From Alphaproteobacteria bacterium (GTDB lineage: Bacteria; Pseudomonadota; Alphaproteobacteria; ATCC43930; CGMCC-115725): a stretch of 10,274 bases of DNA. Under the pieces are notes generated by a model, which worked only from the letters and a program-made list of their open reading frames with translations, was not told the origin of the DNA and ran no database searches. Location of the stretch: assembly GCA_028866355.1 (NCBI GenBank), contig JAGWIH010000055.1:1-10274 (forward strand), given 5' to 3'. The translations under genes were made by a program, and so were the position numbers. Shown one piece after another: positions 1 through 6,581 of this stretch (positions are counted from its first letter, which is position 1; the number at the start of each line of letters is the position of its first letter).

Positions 1-78
1 GCGGCAATGCGCGCGGTGAAGCGTGCGCTCGACCCGGACAACATCATGAATCCGGGCAAGATCCTGCGCCTGAATTGA
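1..78 (+). CDS. C-terminal end of an FAD-linked oxidase (partial)
   Basis: Frame 1 is open from the window edge to TGA at 76-78 and gives 25 residues ending DPDNIMNPGKILRLN. The motif DPxNIMNPGKI is the usual C-terminus of the FAD-binding oxidase/lactate dehydrogenase family (GlcD, D-2-hydroxyglutarate dehydrogenase and relatives), flavoproteins that oxidise 2-hydroxy acids. Only this tail is visible, so the substrate cannot be named. The stop codon overlaps a possible TTG start of the next gene, so the two are probably co-transcribed. Confidence 0.75.
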   Translation, partial: AAMRAVKRALDPDNIMNPGKILRLN

Positions 79-590
79 CCGCCGTGGCGACGATCGAAGC
101 CATCCAAGGCGACATCACCGCATTGGCACTCGACGCCATCGTCAATGCCGCGAACGAGAGCCTGCTTGGCGGCGGCGGGGTCGATGGTGCCATTCATCGC
201 GCGGCCGGTCCCGGCCTGCTCGAGGAATGTCGAAAGCTTGGCGGCTGTCCAACCGGCGAGGCGCGCATCACCGGCGGCCATCGGCTGAAGGCGCGCCATG
301 TCGTTCATGCCGTTGGCCCGGTGTGGCATGGCGGAGCACGCGGCGAGGATGCGCTGCTCGCCGGTTGCTATCGCGCGTGTTTTGCCCTCGCGGCGCAGCA
401 CGGTATCCGCTCGATCGCATTTCCGGCGATCTCGACCGGTGTCTACCGCTTTCCGCGCGACCGCGCCTGCCGCATCGCCGTGACAGAAACCCGTGCCTTC
501 ACCGCCCGTTCGACCGCGGTCGCGCGCGTGATGTTCTGCTGTTTCGACGCCGAGACGCTGGCGCTTTATCGCGCCGAGCTCGGACCGTAA
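75..590 (+). CDS. Macro-domain protein, YmdB-type O-acetyl-ADP-ribose deacetylase
   Basis: The 171-residue protein is one macro domain, a fold that binds ADP-ribose. Members like E. coli YmdB hydrolyse O-acetyl-ADP-ribose or remove ADP-ribose from proteins in the cytoplasm. Visible family motifs are QGDIT (11-15), NAAN (24-27), the glycine loop GGGGVDGAIH (32-41) and the phosphate-binding segment AFPAISTGVYRFP (115-127). The Asn of NAAN and the Asp of GVDGAIH are the usual catalytic-site positions. The length is typical. The start is uncertain: TTG at 75 overlaps the upstream stop as TTGA, while GTG at 84 would shorten the protein by three residues. Neither has a clear Shine-Dalgarno, which suggests translational coupling to the oxidase gene. 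It ends 6 bases from the convergent paiB-like gene. Family assignment is secure; the cellular substrate is unknown. Confidence 0.93.
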   Translation: MTAVATIEAIQGDITALALDAIVNAANESLLGGGGVDGAIHRAAGPGLLEECRKLGGCPTGEARITGGHRLKARHVVHAVGPVWHGGARGEDALLAGCYRACFALAAQHGIRSIAFPAISTGVYRFPRDRACRIAVTETRAFTARSTAVARVMFCCFDAETLALYRAELGP

Positions 591-596
591 TCGGCG

Positions 597-1238
597 CTAC
601 CGCCGATCCTTGTTCCGCTCGGCGACGATGCGTGCGACGTCGGCCGCGGTATCGCTTTCGCGCGACAGCGCGTCGACGATGCCGGGCACATCCTCGGCCG
701 GCCGGTTCTGGCTCATCTTCCATTTGCCTTCGAGCCGCGCGATGGGCAGCTCGAAGCCGACGATCGCCTTCAGCATGCTGCGCGTGTAGTCCGCCGGCGC
801 GTCGCTGACATGCCAGCGATTGGGCCGACCTGTCTCGTGCGTATCCGTGAGCCGGGTCACCAATTGCAGCAGGCGGTCGGCATCGTCATAGAATTGCAGC
901 GGCCCATAGGCGTGGACGGCGACGTAATTCCACGTCGGCACCACCTTGCCGGTCTTGCGTTTGGTCGCGTACGCGGACGGCGAGACGTAGGTATTGGGTC
1001 CGAGAAAGATCGCCAGCGCCGGCGTATCCGACGATGCCTCGCGCCAATGCGGATTGGCGCGCGCGACGTGGCCGCTGAGCGTTCCAAACGGCGCGGGTTC
1101 GGGGTCGATCAGCATCGGCACATGACTCGCGACCAGACCGTCCGGCCCGAACGTCACCAGCGTGCCGAACTTGATCCGCCGGATCGTGTCGTGCAGCACG
1201 CCGACGTCGGTCTCTTTGAAATTGTCAGGCAGGTACAT
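597..1238 (-). CDS. PaiB-family FMN-binding protein (putative negative transcriptional regulator)
   Basis: The 213 residues match the PaiB family, a split-barrel flavin-binding fold named after a Bacillus subtilis repressor of sporulation and protease genes. Conserved stretches are MYLP at the N-terminus, GHVARANPHW (56-65), YVSPSAY (84-90), KVVPTWNYVAVHAYG (98-112) and GKWKMSQNR (171-179). The length is typical. ATG at 1236-1238 has GGAG (1248-1245) six bases upstream, which supports this start. No paiA-like acetyltransferase is next to it here. It is 39 bases downstream of the DUF4169 gene on the same strand, so it may be read through from the fumC operon. Most family members have no tested function, and the regulator label is inherited from Bacillus. 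FMN or heme-degradation chemistry is an alternative for split-barrel proteins. Confidence 0.9.
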   Translation of the reverse strand: MYLPDNFKETDVGVLHDTIRRIKFGTLVTFGPDGLVASHVPMLIDPEPAPFGTLSGHVARANPHWREASSDTPALAIFLGPNTYVSPSAYATKRKTGKVVPTWNYVAVHAYGPLQFYDDADRLLQLVTRLTDTHETGRPNRWHVSDAPADYTRSMLKAIVGFELPIARLEGKWKMSQNRPAEDVPGIVDALSRESDTAADVARIVAERNKDRR

Positions 1239-1277
1239 CGCGATCTCCGCGGCGTGTCCTATTCATCGGCAACGGCC

Positions 1278-1466
1278 CTAGCAATCATCCTCGCGATCGA
1301 TCCGCTTTTGGTCGAGCGCGTGCGTGGCTTTTTCCGTCTTTAGCCGCTCGATGTCGCGTTCGGCCTTGGTGCGACCGAAGGCGACGCGGTTTTCCGCCGC
1401 CTGTTTCTGCGCATCGGCGCGACGCTTCGCCTTGCGGAAGCGGTTGAGATTGACCGGCTCAGCCAT
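1278..1466 (-). CDS. DUF4169 family small basic protein
   Basis: A 62-residue, highly charged protein beginning MAEPVNLNRFRKAKRR, which is the hallmark N-terminus of the alphaproteobacterial DUF4169 family. The rest looks like one long helix rich in Lys, Arg, Glu and Ala (AEPVNLNRF, then KRRADAQKQAAENR, then FGRTKAERD), with no membrane segment or Cys pair except a C-terminal Cys. The function is unknown. Its ATG (1466-1464) lies inside the end of the upstream RHH gene, with an 8-base overlap, so the two are almost certainly translated together from the fumC transcript. The association of fumC, an RHH_4 protein and DUF4169 recurs in Alphaproteobacteria as far as I recall, which supports reality despite the small size. 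Confidence 0.88.
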   Translation of the reverse strand: MAEPVNLNRFRKAKRRADAQKQAAENRVAFGRTKAERDIERLKTEKATHALDQKRIDREDDC

Positions 1467-1686
1467 GGCTCAGCTCGCCGCTGCGGTAGCTTTCGAGCAC
1501 CAGAAGCCGCAACGCGCTCGACAGGTTGCCGTCGCGCTTGGCGTCGACCTCGGCGACCAGGGCATTGATTGATTGGCCACGCTTGGCTGCGAGCACGCGC
1601 AGCTCGCGCCAGAACGGCTCCTCGAGCGTCAGGCTGGTCGAATGCCCGGCGATGGTCACCGAGCGCTTGCGCACCGGTCCGGCCAT
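1459..1686 (-). CDS. RHH_4 ribbon-helix-helix domain protein
   Basis: The 75-residue protein starts MAGPVRKRSVTIAGHSTSLT and continues with LEEPFWRELRVLAAKRGQSINALVAEVD. This is the RHH_4 pattern: a basic beta strand (KRSVTIAGHSTSLTL, about 8-22) followed by two helices (about 23-34 and 38-50). RHH dimers bind DNA through the strand, so a small transcription factor is plausible, but targets for this subfamily are unknown. The reading frame continues open far upstream inside fumC. I chose ATG at 1686-1684 because it overlaps the fumC stop as TGATG and because homologues begin just before KRSVTI. The 3' end overlaps the DUF4169 start by 8 bases. Coupling to fumC and DUF4169 suggests constant stoichiometry. 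Autoregulation of the fumC operon is possible but not shown. Confidence 0.88.
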   Translation of the reverse strand: MAGPVRKRSVTIAGHSTSLTLEEPFWRELRVLAAKRGQSINALVAEVDAKRDGNLSSALRLLVLESYRSGELSHG

Positions 1687-3083
1687 CAGCGCGGTCCAGC
1701 CATCGCCTCGGCGTCGACCCAACGGTCGAAATCCAAACCGCTGACATGCCCCAGGGCAATCGCCGCCTCGCGCAGCGTCGTGCCGTCCTTGAGCGCCTTC
1801 TTCGCCACTTCGGCCGCCTTGTCGTAGCCGATATGCGGGCTCAAAGCGGTGACGAGCATGAGCGAGCGATTGAGGAGCTCGTCGATGCGCGCGAGGTCGG
1901 CATCGATACCGTCGACGCAATTCGCCGCGAAGCTCGCCGCGGCGTCGCCGATCAAGCGGATCGATTGCAGCAGGTTGTAGATGATCACCGGCTTGAAGAC
2001 GTTGAGCTCGAAATTCCCCTGGCTGCCGGCGATCGAGATGGCGACGTGATTGCCCATCACCTGCGCGGCCACCATGGTCACCGCCTCGCACTGTGTCGGG
2101 TTGACCTTGCCCGGCATGATCGACGAACCCGGCTCGTTCTCGGGCAGATGCAACTCACCCAGGCCGCAGCGCGGTCCCGAGCCCATCAGCCGGATGTCGT
2201 TGGCGATCTTCATCAGCGACGCGGCGATGACGTTGAGCGCGCCCGACAGCTCCACCAGGGTATCGTGCGCCGCCAGCGCCTCGAATTTGTCCGGCGCCGA
2301 CACGAAGGGCAGGCGGGTCGCCGCCTTGAGGCGTTTGACGAACGCGGCGGCGAATTTCTTGGGTGCATTGAGGCCGGTGCCGACGGCCGTGCCGCCCTGC
2401 GCCACGGCATAAAGCCGCGGCAGACAGGCTTCGACGCGCGCCACGCCCGTTGTCACCTGATGCGCATAGGCGCCGAACTCGGCGCCCAACGTCAGCGGCG
2501 TCGCATCCTGGAGATGGGTGCGGCCGATCTTGACGATTCGGGCAAACGCCCGCGCCTTGGTGTTGAGCGCGCGTTCAAGCTGTTTGAGTCCGGGCATTAG
2601 CCGATCACGAATTTCGAGCGCCGCCGCGATATGCATCACCGTCGGAAAGCTGTCGTTCGATGACTGGCTCATATTGACGTGATCGTTGGGATGGATCGGC
2701 GCCTTGGCGCCGCGTTTGCCGCCCAGCGCTTCGTTGGCGAGCGCCGCGATCACCTCGTTCGCGTTCATGTTGGTCTGGGTGCCGGAACCCGTCTGCCAGA
2801 CCACCAGCGGAAATTCGTCGTCGTACCGTCCGCGCCCGACTGCCGCGGCCGCCGCCGCGATCGCGCGCCCGCGTTTCTTGTCGAGCGCGCCGATGTCGAC
2901 ATTGGCTTCGGCCGCGGCCTGTTTCTGGATGCCGAAGGCGTGAATCAGCGCCAGCGGCATGCGCTCGCCGCCGATGCGAAAATTCTCGAGCGAACGCTGC
3001 GTCTGCGCGCCCCAAAGCCGCGCCGACGGCACCGCGACCGGGCCCATGCTGTCGCGCTCGGTGCGCGTCGCGTCTTTCGCCAT
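1686..3083 (-). CDS. fumC: Class II fumarate hydratase
   Basis: The 465-residue protein interconverts fumarate and malate in the TCA cycle without a metal cofactor, working as a cytoplasmic homotetramer. E. coli FumC is 467 residues. Motifs: SGTQTNMNANEV (about 100-111), HPNDHVNMSQSSND (131-144), GRTHLQDATP (187-196, with the active-site His190 position) and the flexible signature loop GSSIMPGKVNPTQCE (319-333) carrying the catalytic Ser. These separate it from aspartase and argininosuccinate lyase as a class II fumarase. ATG at 3083-3081 has GGAGG (3094-3090) six bases upstream. The stop overlaps the RHH gene start by one base (TGATG). A candidate promoter with a perfect dyad lies in the 84-base gap upstream. 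A class I fumarase is encoded 1.7 kb upstream on the same strand, so the organism carries the oxygen-stable and oxygen-labile enzymes close together. Confidence 0.97.
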   Translation of the reverse strand: MAKDATRTERDSMGPVAVPSARLWGAQTQRSLENFRIGGERMPLALIHAFGIQKQAAAEANVDIGALDKKRGRAIAAAAAAVGRGRYDDEFPLVVWQTGSGTQTNMNANEVIAALANEALGGKRGAKAPIHPNDHVNMSQSSNDSFPTVMHIAAALEIRDRLMPGLKQLERALNTKARAFARIVKIGRTHLQDATPLTLGAEFGAYAHQVTTGVARVEACLPRLYAVAQGGTAVGTGLNAPKKFAAAFVKRLKAATRLPFVSAPDKFEALAAHDTLVELSGALNVIAASLMKIANDIRLMGSGPRCGLGELHLPENEPGSSIMPGKVNPTQCEAVTMVAAQVMGNHVAISIAGSQGNFELNVFKPVIIYNLLQSIRLIGDAAASFAANCVDGIDADLARIDELLNRSLMLVTALSPHIGYDKAAEVAKKALKDGTTLREAAIALGHVSGLDFDRWVDAEAMAGPR

Positions 3084-3110
3084 GGCCTGCCTCCCCTCTC
3101 GATTCTGGGG

Positions 3111-3135
3111 GCCTGACTCTAGGGGATAGTCAGGC
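3111..3135. promoter_or_regulatory. Perfect 8-bp inverted repeat in front of fumC (candidate operator)
   Basis: GCCTGACT (3111-3118) and AGTCAGGC (3128-3135) are perfect inverted repeats separated by 9 bases. The dyad sits over the predicted -10 of the minus-strand fumC promoter. There is no T-run after it on the minus strand, so a simple intrinsic terminator for the upstream sensor gene is less likely than a repressor or activator site. A terminator that does not need a U-tract remains possible. Confidence 0.45.
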
Positions 3136-3151
3136 GGGCAGGAGCGGTCAA
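3123..3151 (-). promoter_or_regulatory. Candidate sigma70-type promoter of fumC
   Basis: On the minus strand TTGACC (3151-3146) is followed after 17 bases by TATCCC (3128-3123), giving a start near 3116 and a leader of about 33 bases before the fumC ATG. The -35 fits well and the -10 is weak, as often in alphaproteobacteria. The class I fumarase has the same CTTGACCG -35 context at about 6455-6448. Confidence 0.4.
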
Positions 3152-3167
3152 GCCACGCCCGTCAACG

Positions 3168-3659
3168 TCAGGGATGCGGCGGAACCGGGTTCGGCCACTT
3201 GGCGAGATCGGCGAACTGCGCGCGCTGTTGCGGCGCCAGAGTCGCCAGGAAGGATTCCATCGCTGCGGTCGCCGTTTTCTGAAACGCGAGATGATTGGCG
3301 TCGGCCTGGGCGAGCAGATCGGCGATCACTTTCTCGTCCGGCTGCGGCTTGGCGAGTTGATCCCAAATTTGGTCGAACAGCGGGCGGTTCTTCTGGAACG
3401 TTTCCCGGCGATGCTGACGCAAGGTCGCGATCATGCCGTCGAAGGCGGTGCGTTGAGCGCCGCTCAAATCCATTTCGTGGCTGGCGCGCTCGAATCGCGG
3501 GATCGGACCCATCGGCGGGTGCCCGAATTCGGCACGGAAAACGAGATGCCCGATCAAGCCGGCGACGAAGAACACGTTGAAGACGAGCGACACGACGAGC
3601 GCGATGACGACGCCGCGCCGCCGCTTCGGGGCGCGGTCGGCGATCTCATTGGTGCTCAT
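3168..3659 (-). CDS. CnrX/CpxP-like membrane-anchored periplasmic sensor (heavy-metal resistance family)
   Basis: The 163-residue protein has a short cytoplasmic N-terminus with a basic patch (KRRR, 12-15), one membrane segment (about 17-40, GVVIALVVSLVFNVFFVAG) and a helical periplasmic domain. Two LxxxQR repeats (LSGAQRTAF at 65-73, LAPQQRAQF at 141-149) are the signature of the Spy/CpxP/CnrX group. Members sense periplasmic metal or misfolded protein and can control an anti-sigma factor. Its ATG overlaps the stop of the anti-sigma gene (ATGA, 3659-3656), and that gene follows an ECF sigma gene. The order therefore mirrors the Cupriavidus CnrH-CnrY-CnrX logic. A His-x3-Met pair like that in CnrX is not obvious: single His residues occur at 61, 84 and 123. 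Metal sensing is therefore doubtful and envelope stress is an alternative. The reading frame is open further upstream, but ATG 3659 fits the TM position. Confidence 0.85.
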   Translation of the reverse strand: MSTNEIADRAPKRRRGVVIALVVSLVFNVFFVAGLIGHLVFRAEFGHPPMGPIPRFERASHEMDLSGAQRTAFDGMIATLRQHRRETFQKNRPLFDQIWDQLAKPQPDEKVIADLLAQADANHLAFQKTATAAMESFLATLAPQQRAQFADLAKWPNPVPPHP

Positions 3660-4168
3660 ATCGCTCCGTCCTCGGTCGAGAAGAAGCTCGTCGGTTGATC
3701 GACTGTATCGCCGGTCACCGAAGACGACGAGAACAGATTGTCGTAGGCGCCGGAGCCGAGCGTGAATCCGGCAAGGCCCGTCAGCACCAGACAGGCCGCC
3801 ACGGCGATCCGGGCCACATGCACGCGCCAACTCCGGATCGCCGGCGACGGGCGGAAGGGTACGATGCGGCCATCGGACGAATCGCCGGCCACCAGCGAAG
3901 CGGCGCGATCGATGACACGCTGCGAGACGGTCACGTCGGCGGCGTGGCGGGCAGCGATAACATCGTCCAGCGTCTCGGGATGCGCGGCCAGCCACGTCTC
4001 GATCGGCGCGGACGCGGCTTCGCTCAGCCGGCCGTCGGCATAAGCCGCCAGGCCGAGCGCGATGTCCGCGTCGTCCACAGCCTTATCCCGCTCGATGCGG
4101 TCAAGCGCGCGGAAACGGCGCCAGAGGGCGGCCAAAGCGGCCGGTTCCATGTCCCTCGGTTCGCTCAT
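3656..4168 (-). CDS. Single-TM anti-sigma factor partner of the adjacent ECF sigma
   Basis: The 170-residue protein has a soluble N-terminal region with the segment LAAYADGRLSEAASAPIETW (about 40-59) followed by LAAHPE. This resembles the anti-sigma domain pattern (Y-x-DG-x-L...VExxL...) but lacks the His-x3-Cys-x2-Cys zinc motif. One membrane helix (about 119-139, ARIAVAACLVLTGLAGFTLG) separates it from a short periplasmic Ser/Thr-rich tail (about 145-170). The ATG at 4168-4166 has AGGAG (4179-4175) six bases upstream. It starts 38 bases after the ECF sigma gene and overlaps the CnrX/CpxP-like gene by four bases, so the three form one operon. The inferred role is to hold the sigma factor at the inner membrane until the periplasmic partner signals. 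Assignment rests on topology and context more than on sequence. Confidence 0.8.
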   Translation of the reverse strand: MSEPRDMEPAALAALWRRFRALDRIERDKAVDDADIALGLAAYADGRLSEAASAPIETWLAAHPETLDDVIAARHAADVTVSQRVIDRAASLVAGDSSDGRIVPFRPSPAIRSWRVHVARIAVAACLVLTGLAGFTLGSGAYDNLFSSSSVTGDTVDQPTSFFSTEDGAI

Positions 4169-4206
4169 AATGATCTCCTGCTCAATTTAGGCATGATTGC
4201 GCCAAT

Positions 4207-4758
4207 TCATCCCCGTCCGGGCCCCGGTTTTGCGGCGTTTTCGGGGGCAAAATGCTCCCGCAGCTTCAGCATCGCCTTGTGGTGGGTGCTGCGAATCGTT
4301 TGCGGATCGACCTTGAGGGCGGCGGCGATTTCGGCCACTTCCATGTCCCGGTCGTAAAGCATGGTCAGGATCAGTTTCTGACGGGGCGACAGCAGCCCGT
4401 CCGGCAGCTTGATCCGTTCGGTCGGTTCGGCAGTGACCGCCAGCGCCGATTCCGGCACCGCCTCGTAGGGGGTGGTCTGCGGCTGGCGGCGGCGCAGGAT
4501 GTCGCGCGCGGTCGAACGCGCCACGATGGTCAGCCAGGTCGACAGGCCCGCGCGCGCCGGATCGTAAGTCTTGAGGAGGCGGTAGCCGTCCTTGCACAGC
4601 CGGACGAAAACCTCCTGCACCAGGTCCTCGACCTCGCCGGCGTCGCGCGCCTGGCTGCGCACCGCCGACACGATCAGTCCGGCGTAACGCCGGACGAAAG
4701 CATCCCACTGCGCCTTGCTGCCGCGCACCAAGGCGGCAAGATCGATGGTTTCTGCCAC
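4207..4758 (-). CDS. ECF-type RNA polymerase sigma factor (with anti-sigma and sensor partners)
   Basis: The 183-residue protein has the two ECF domains. Region 2 covers about 14-90, with DLVQEVFVRLCKD (45-57) for core binding and TWLTIVARSTARDILRRR (74-91) for -10 recognition. Region 4 covers about 122-168, with LSPRQKLILTMLYDRDME and the helix-turn-helix VAEIAAALKVDPQTIRSTHHKA for the -35. The start is GTG at 4758-4756, preceded by AGGA (4769-4766) with 7-base spacing. Only 26 bases separate it from the stop of the class I fumarase gene upstream, so read-through transcription with fumarase is likely. The anti-sigma gene follows after 38 bases. No clear ECF autoregulatory promoter was found in the short gap. 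The regulon is unknown; metal, envelope or redox stress are the likely signals. Confidence 0.93.
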   Translation of the reverse strand: MAETIDLAALVRGSKAQWDAFVRRYAGLIVSAVRSQARDAGEVEDLVQEVFVRLCKDGYRLLKTYDPARAGLSTWLTIVARSTARDILRRRQPQTTPYEAVPESALAVTAEPTERIKLPDGLLSPRQKLILTMLYDRDMEVAEIAAALKVDPQTIRSTHHKAMLKLREHFAPENAAKPGPGRG

Positions 4759-4784
4759 GCGTCGGTCCTAGATCTGTATCCGGC

Positions 4785-6395
4785 TTACGCCAGCTTGGCG
4801 AAGAAGTCGTTGCCCTTGTCGTCGATGACGATGAATGCGGGGAAATCCTCGACCTCGATGCGCCACACCGCCTCCATGCCGAGTTCGGGATACTCCACCA
4901 CCTCGACCTTTTTGATGCAGTCTTGCGCCAGGCGCGCCGCCGGCCCGCCGATCGATCCGAGGTAAAAGCCGCCGTGCTTCTTGCAGGCGTCACGCACCTC
5001 GGTGCCGCGATTGCCTTTGGCCAGCGTGACGAAGCTGCCGCCCGCCGCCATGAACGCCTCGACGTACGAATCCATGCGGCCGGCAGTCGTCGGGCCGAAC
5101 GAGCCCGAGGCATAACCCTGCGGCGTCTTCGCCGGCCCGGCGTAATAGATCGGATGGTCCTTGGCGTATTGCGGCAGGCCTTCGCCGCGGTCGAGCCTCT
5201 CCTGCAGCTTCGCGTGCGCGATGTCACGCGCGACGATCAACGGCCCCGACAGCGACAGCCGCGTCTTGATCGGATACTGCGACAGCACCTTGCGGATTTG
5301 CGCCATCGGCTGCTTGAGATCGACACGCACCACGGCGCCGCCGAGCTTCGCCTCGTCGATCTCGGGCAGGTAGTGCGCCGGATTGGTCTCGAGCTGCTCG
5401 AGAAAGACGCCGTCGGCGGTGATCTTGCCGAGGATCTGGCGGTCGGCGGCGCACGACACGCCGATGCCGATTGGGAGGCTTGCCCCATGCCGCGGCAAAC
5501 GGATGACGCGCACGTCGTGGCAGAAATATTTGCCGCCGAATTGCGCGCCGATGCCCAGGGCGCGCGTCAGGCCCAGCACTTCCTGCTCGAATGCGGTATC
5601 GCGGAACGCCTGGCCGAATTTGTTGCCCTGCGTCGGCAGCGTGTCGAGATAACGGCAGCTCGCCAGCTTGACGGTCTTGAGGTTCAGCTCGGCCGACGTG
5701 CCGCCGATGACGATCGCCAGGTGATAAGGCGGGCAGGCAGCGGTGCCGAGGGTGCGGATTTTTTCATCGAGGAACTTGAGCAGCGCCTTCGGATTGAGCG
5801 TCGCCTTGGTCTGTTGATAGAGGAACGACTTGTTGGCCGAGCCGCCGCCCTTGGCGATGAAGAGGAATTTATAGGCGTCGCCGTCCGCGGCATAAATTTC
5901 GATCTGTGCCGGCAGATTGTCGCCGGTGTTGACCTCGTCGTACATGCCGAGCGGCGCCACCTGGCTGTAGCGCAAATTGGTTTCGGTAAAGGTGCGGCGC
6001 ACGCCAGCCGAGATCGCGGCCTCGTCGCCGCCGCCGGTCCAAACGCGCTGGCCTTTCTTGCCCATGACGATCGCCGTGCCGGTGTCCTGGCACATCGGCA
6101 GCACCTTGCCGGCAGCGATGTTGGCGTTCTTCAGCAGATCGAAGGCGACGAACTTGTCGTTCGCCGAGGCTTCCGGATCGTCGAGGATGGCGCGCAACTG
6201 CTTCAGGTGGCCGGGCCGCAGCAGATGTTGGCAATCGATGAAGGCCTGGCGCGTCAATTCGGTCAGCGCCGGCAACGCCACGGTGACGACGCGTTCGCCG
6301 CCGAACGCGGCGGTGCCGACATGCTCGGACGAAAGCTTGCGATAGGGCGTGTTGTCTTCGCCCAGCGGGAACATCTCGTGGAAGGCGGCATCCAT
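4785..6395 (-). CDS. fumA: Class I (iron-sulfur) fumarate hydratase
   Basis: The 536-residue protein closely follows E. coli FumA/FumB over its full length. It hydrates fumarate to malate using a labile [4Fe-4S] cluster. The three cluster cysteines are visible: C102 in MCQDTGTA, C221 in TAACPPYH and C315 in GVSCAADR. Their spacing equals that of FumA Cys105, Cys224 and Cys318. Other hallmarks are GKKGQRVWTGGGDEA (112-126), GGGSANKS (183-190), IRLPRHGAS and the C-terminal KTPQGYASGSFGPTTAGRM. ATG at 6395-6393 gives an N-terminus of normal length, though no strong Shine-Dalgarno is visible. This enzyme type is inactivated by superoxide and oxygen. Its gene sits directly upstream of an ECF sigma operon and the stable class II fumarase. 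The symbol fumA is used for family; fumB would be equally valid. Confidence 0.96.
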   Translation of the reverse strand: MDAAFHEMFPLGEDNTPYRKLSSEHVGTAAFGGERVVTVALPALTELTRQAFIDCQHLLRPGHLKQLRAILDDPEASANDKFVAFDLLKNANIAAGKVLPMCQDTGTAIVMGKKGQRVWTGGGDEAAISAGVRRTFTETNLRYSQVAPLGMYDEVNTGDNLPAQIEIYAADGDAYKFLFIAKGGGSANKSFLYQQTKATLNPKALLKFLDEKIRTLGTAACPPYHLAIVIGGTSAELNLKTVKLASCRYLDTLPTQGNKFGQAFRDTAFEQEVLGLTRALGIGAQFGGKYFCHDVRVIRLPRHGASLPIGIGVSCAADRQILGKITADGVFLEQLETNPAHYLPEIDEAKLGGAVVRVDLKQPMAQIRKVLSQYPIKTRLSLSGPLIVARDIAHAKLQERLDRGEGLPQYAKDHPIYYAGPAKTPQGYASGSFGPTTAGRMDSYVEAFMAAGGSFVTLAKGNRGTEVRDACKKHGGFYLGSIGGPAARLAQDCIKKVEVVEYPELGMEAVWRIEVEDFPAFIVIDDKGNDFFAKLA

Positions 6396-6425
6396 GCTGT
6401 GCTCGCAATTTGGGAAGGCGGTCGA

Positions 6426-6454
6426 GAAAGAGCCTATTACGCCGGCTCGGTCAA
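6426..6454 (-). promoter_or_regulatory. Candidate sigma70-type promoter of the class I fumarase
   Basis: On the minus strand TTGACC (6454-6449) is followed after 17 bases by TCTTTC (6431-6426), which would start transcription about 24 bases before the fumarase ATG. The -35 is good and the -10 poor. A 5-bp inverted repeat (GAGCC 6430-6434, GGCTC 6444-6448) lies inside the spacer. The -35 context CTTGACCG is identical to that before fumC. Confidence 0.3.
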
Positions 6455-6529
6455 GCGGTGCCCCGTGTCGTAAGACCCAAGGAAAGCTGCGGTTTTTCCT
6501 GCGTCCGGACCGGCGCTAGATAACGGCCG

Positions 6530-6557
6530 GGAACCTTTTTCGCCGCCCGTCATCTAT
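6530..6557 (+). promoter_or_regulatory. ECF (RpoE-like) promoter in front of the second sigma gene
   Basis: GGAACCTT (6530-6537) is followed after 15 bases by TCTAT (6553-6557). This matches the RpoE-type ECF layout, GGAACTT then about 15-16 bases then TCTRA. The predicted start lies near 6562-6565. A site of this type directly in front of an ECF gene suggests that the sigma factor activates its own operon. Confidence 0.6.
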
Positions 6558-6569
6558 GGGCTCATGACC

Positions 6570-6574
6570 AGGAG
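6570..6574 (+). promoter_or_regulatory. Shine-Dalgarno that decides the second sigma gene start
   Basis: AGGAG at 6570-6574 lies 7 bases before GTG at 6582. The in-frame ATG at 6564 has no Shine-Dalgarno and falls at the predicted transcription start. This argues for GTG 6582 as the main start, unless the mRNA is translated leaderless from 6564. Confidence 0.6.
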
Positions 6575-6581
6575 ACAGGCC

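Noticed and set aside
227..808. Plus-strand open frame of 193 codons overlapping the macro-domain gene and the paiB-like gene
   Set aside because: It is an out-of-frame Arg/Ala-rich translation across two convergent genes.
1569..2600. Plus-strand open frame of 343 codons opposite fumC
   Set aside because: It is antisense to fumC and Arg/His-rich, with no family motif or ribosome site.
4187..5227. Minus-strand open frame of 346 codons overlapping the fumarase end and the ECF sigma gene
   Set aside because: It is a shifted frame of the real genes, Arg/Ser-rich low complexity at the start, with no domain signature.
4923..6473. Long plus-strand open frame of 516 codons opposite the class I fumarase gene
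   Set aside because: It is antisense to a full-length conserved enzyme, rich in Arg, Ala and Gly with no recognisable motif, as expected for a mirror frame in GC-rich coding DNA.
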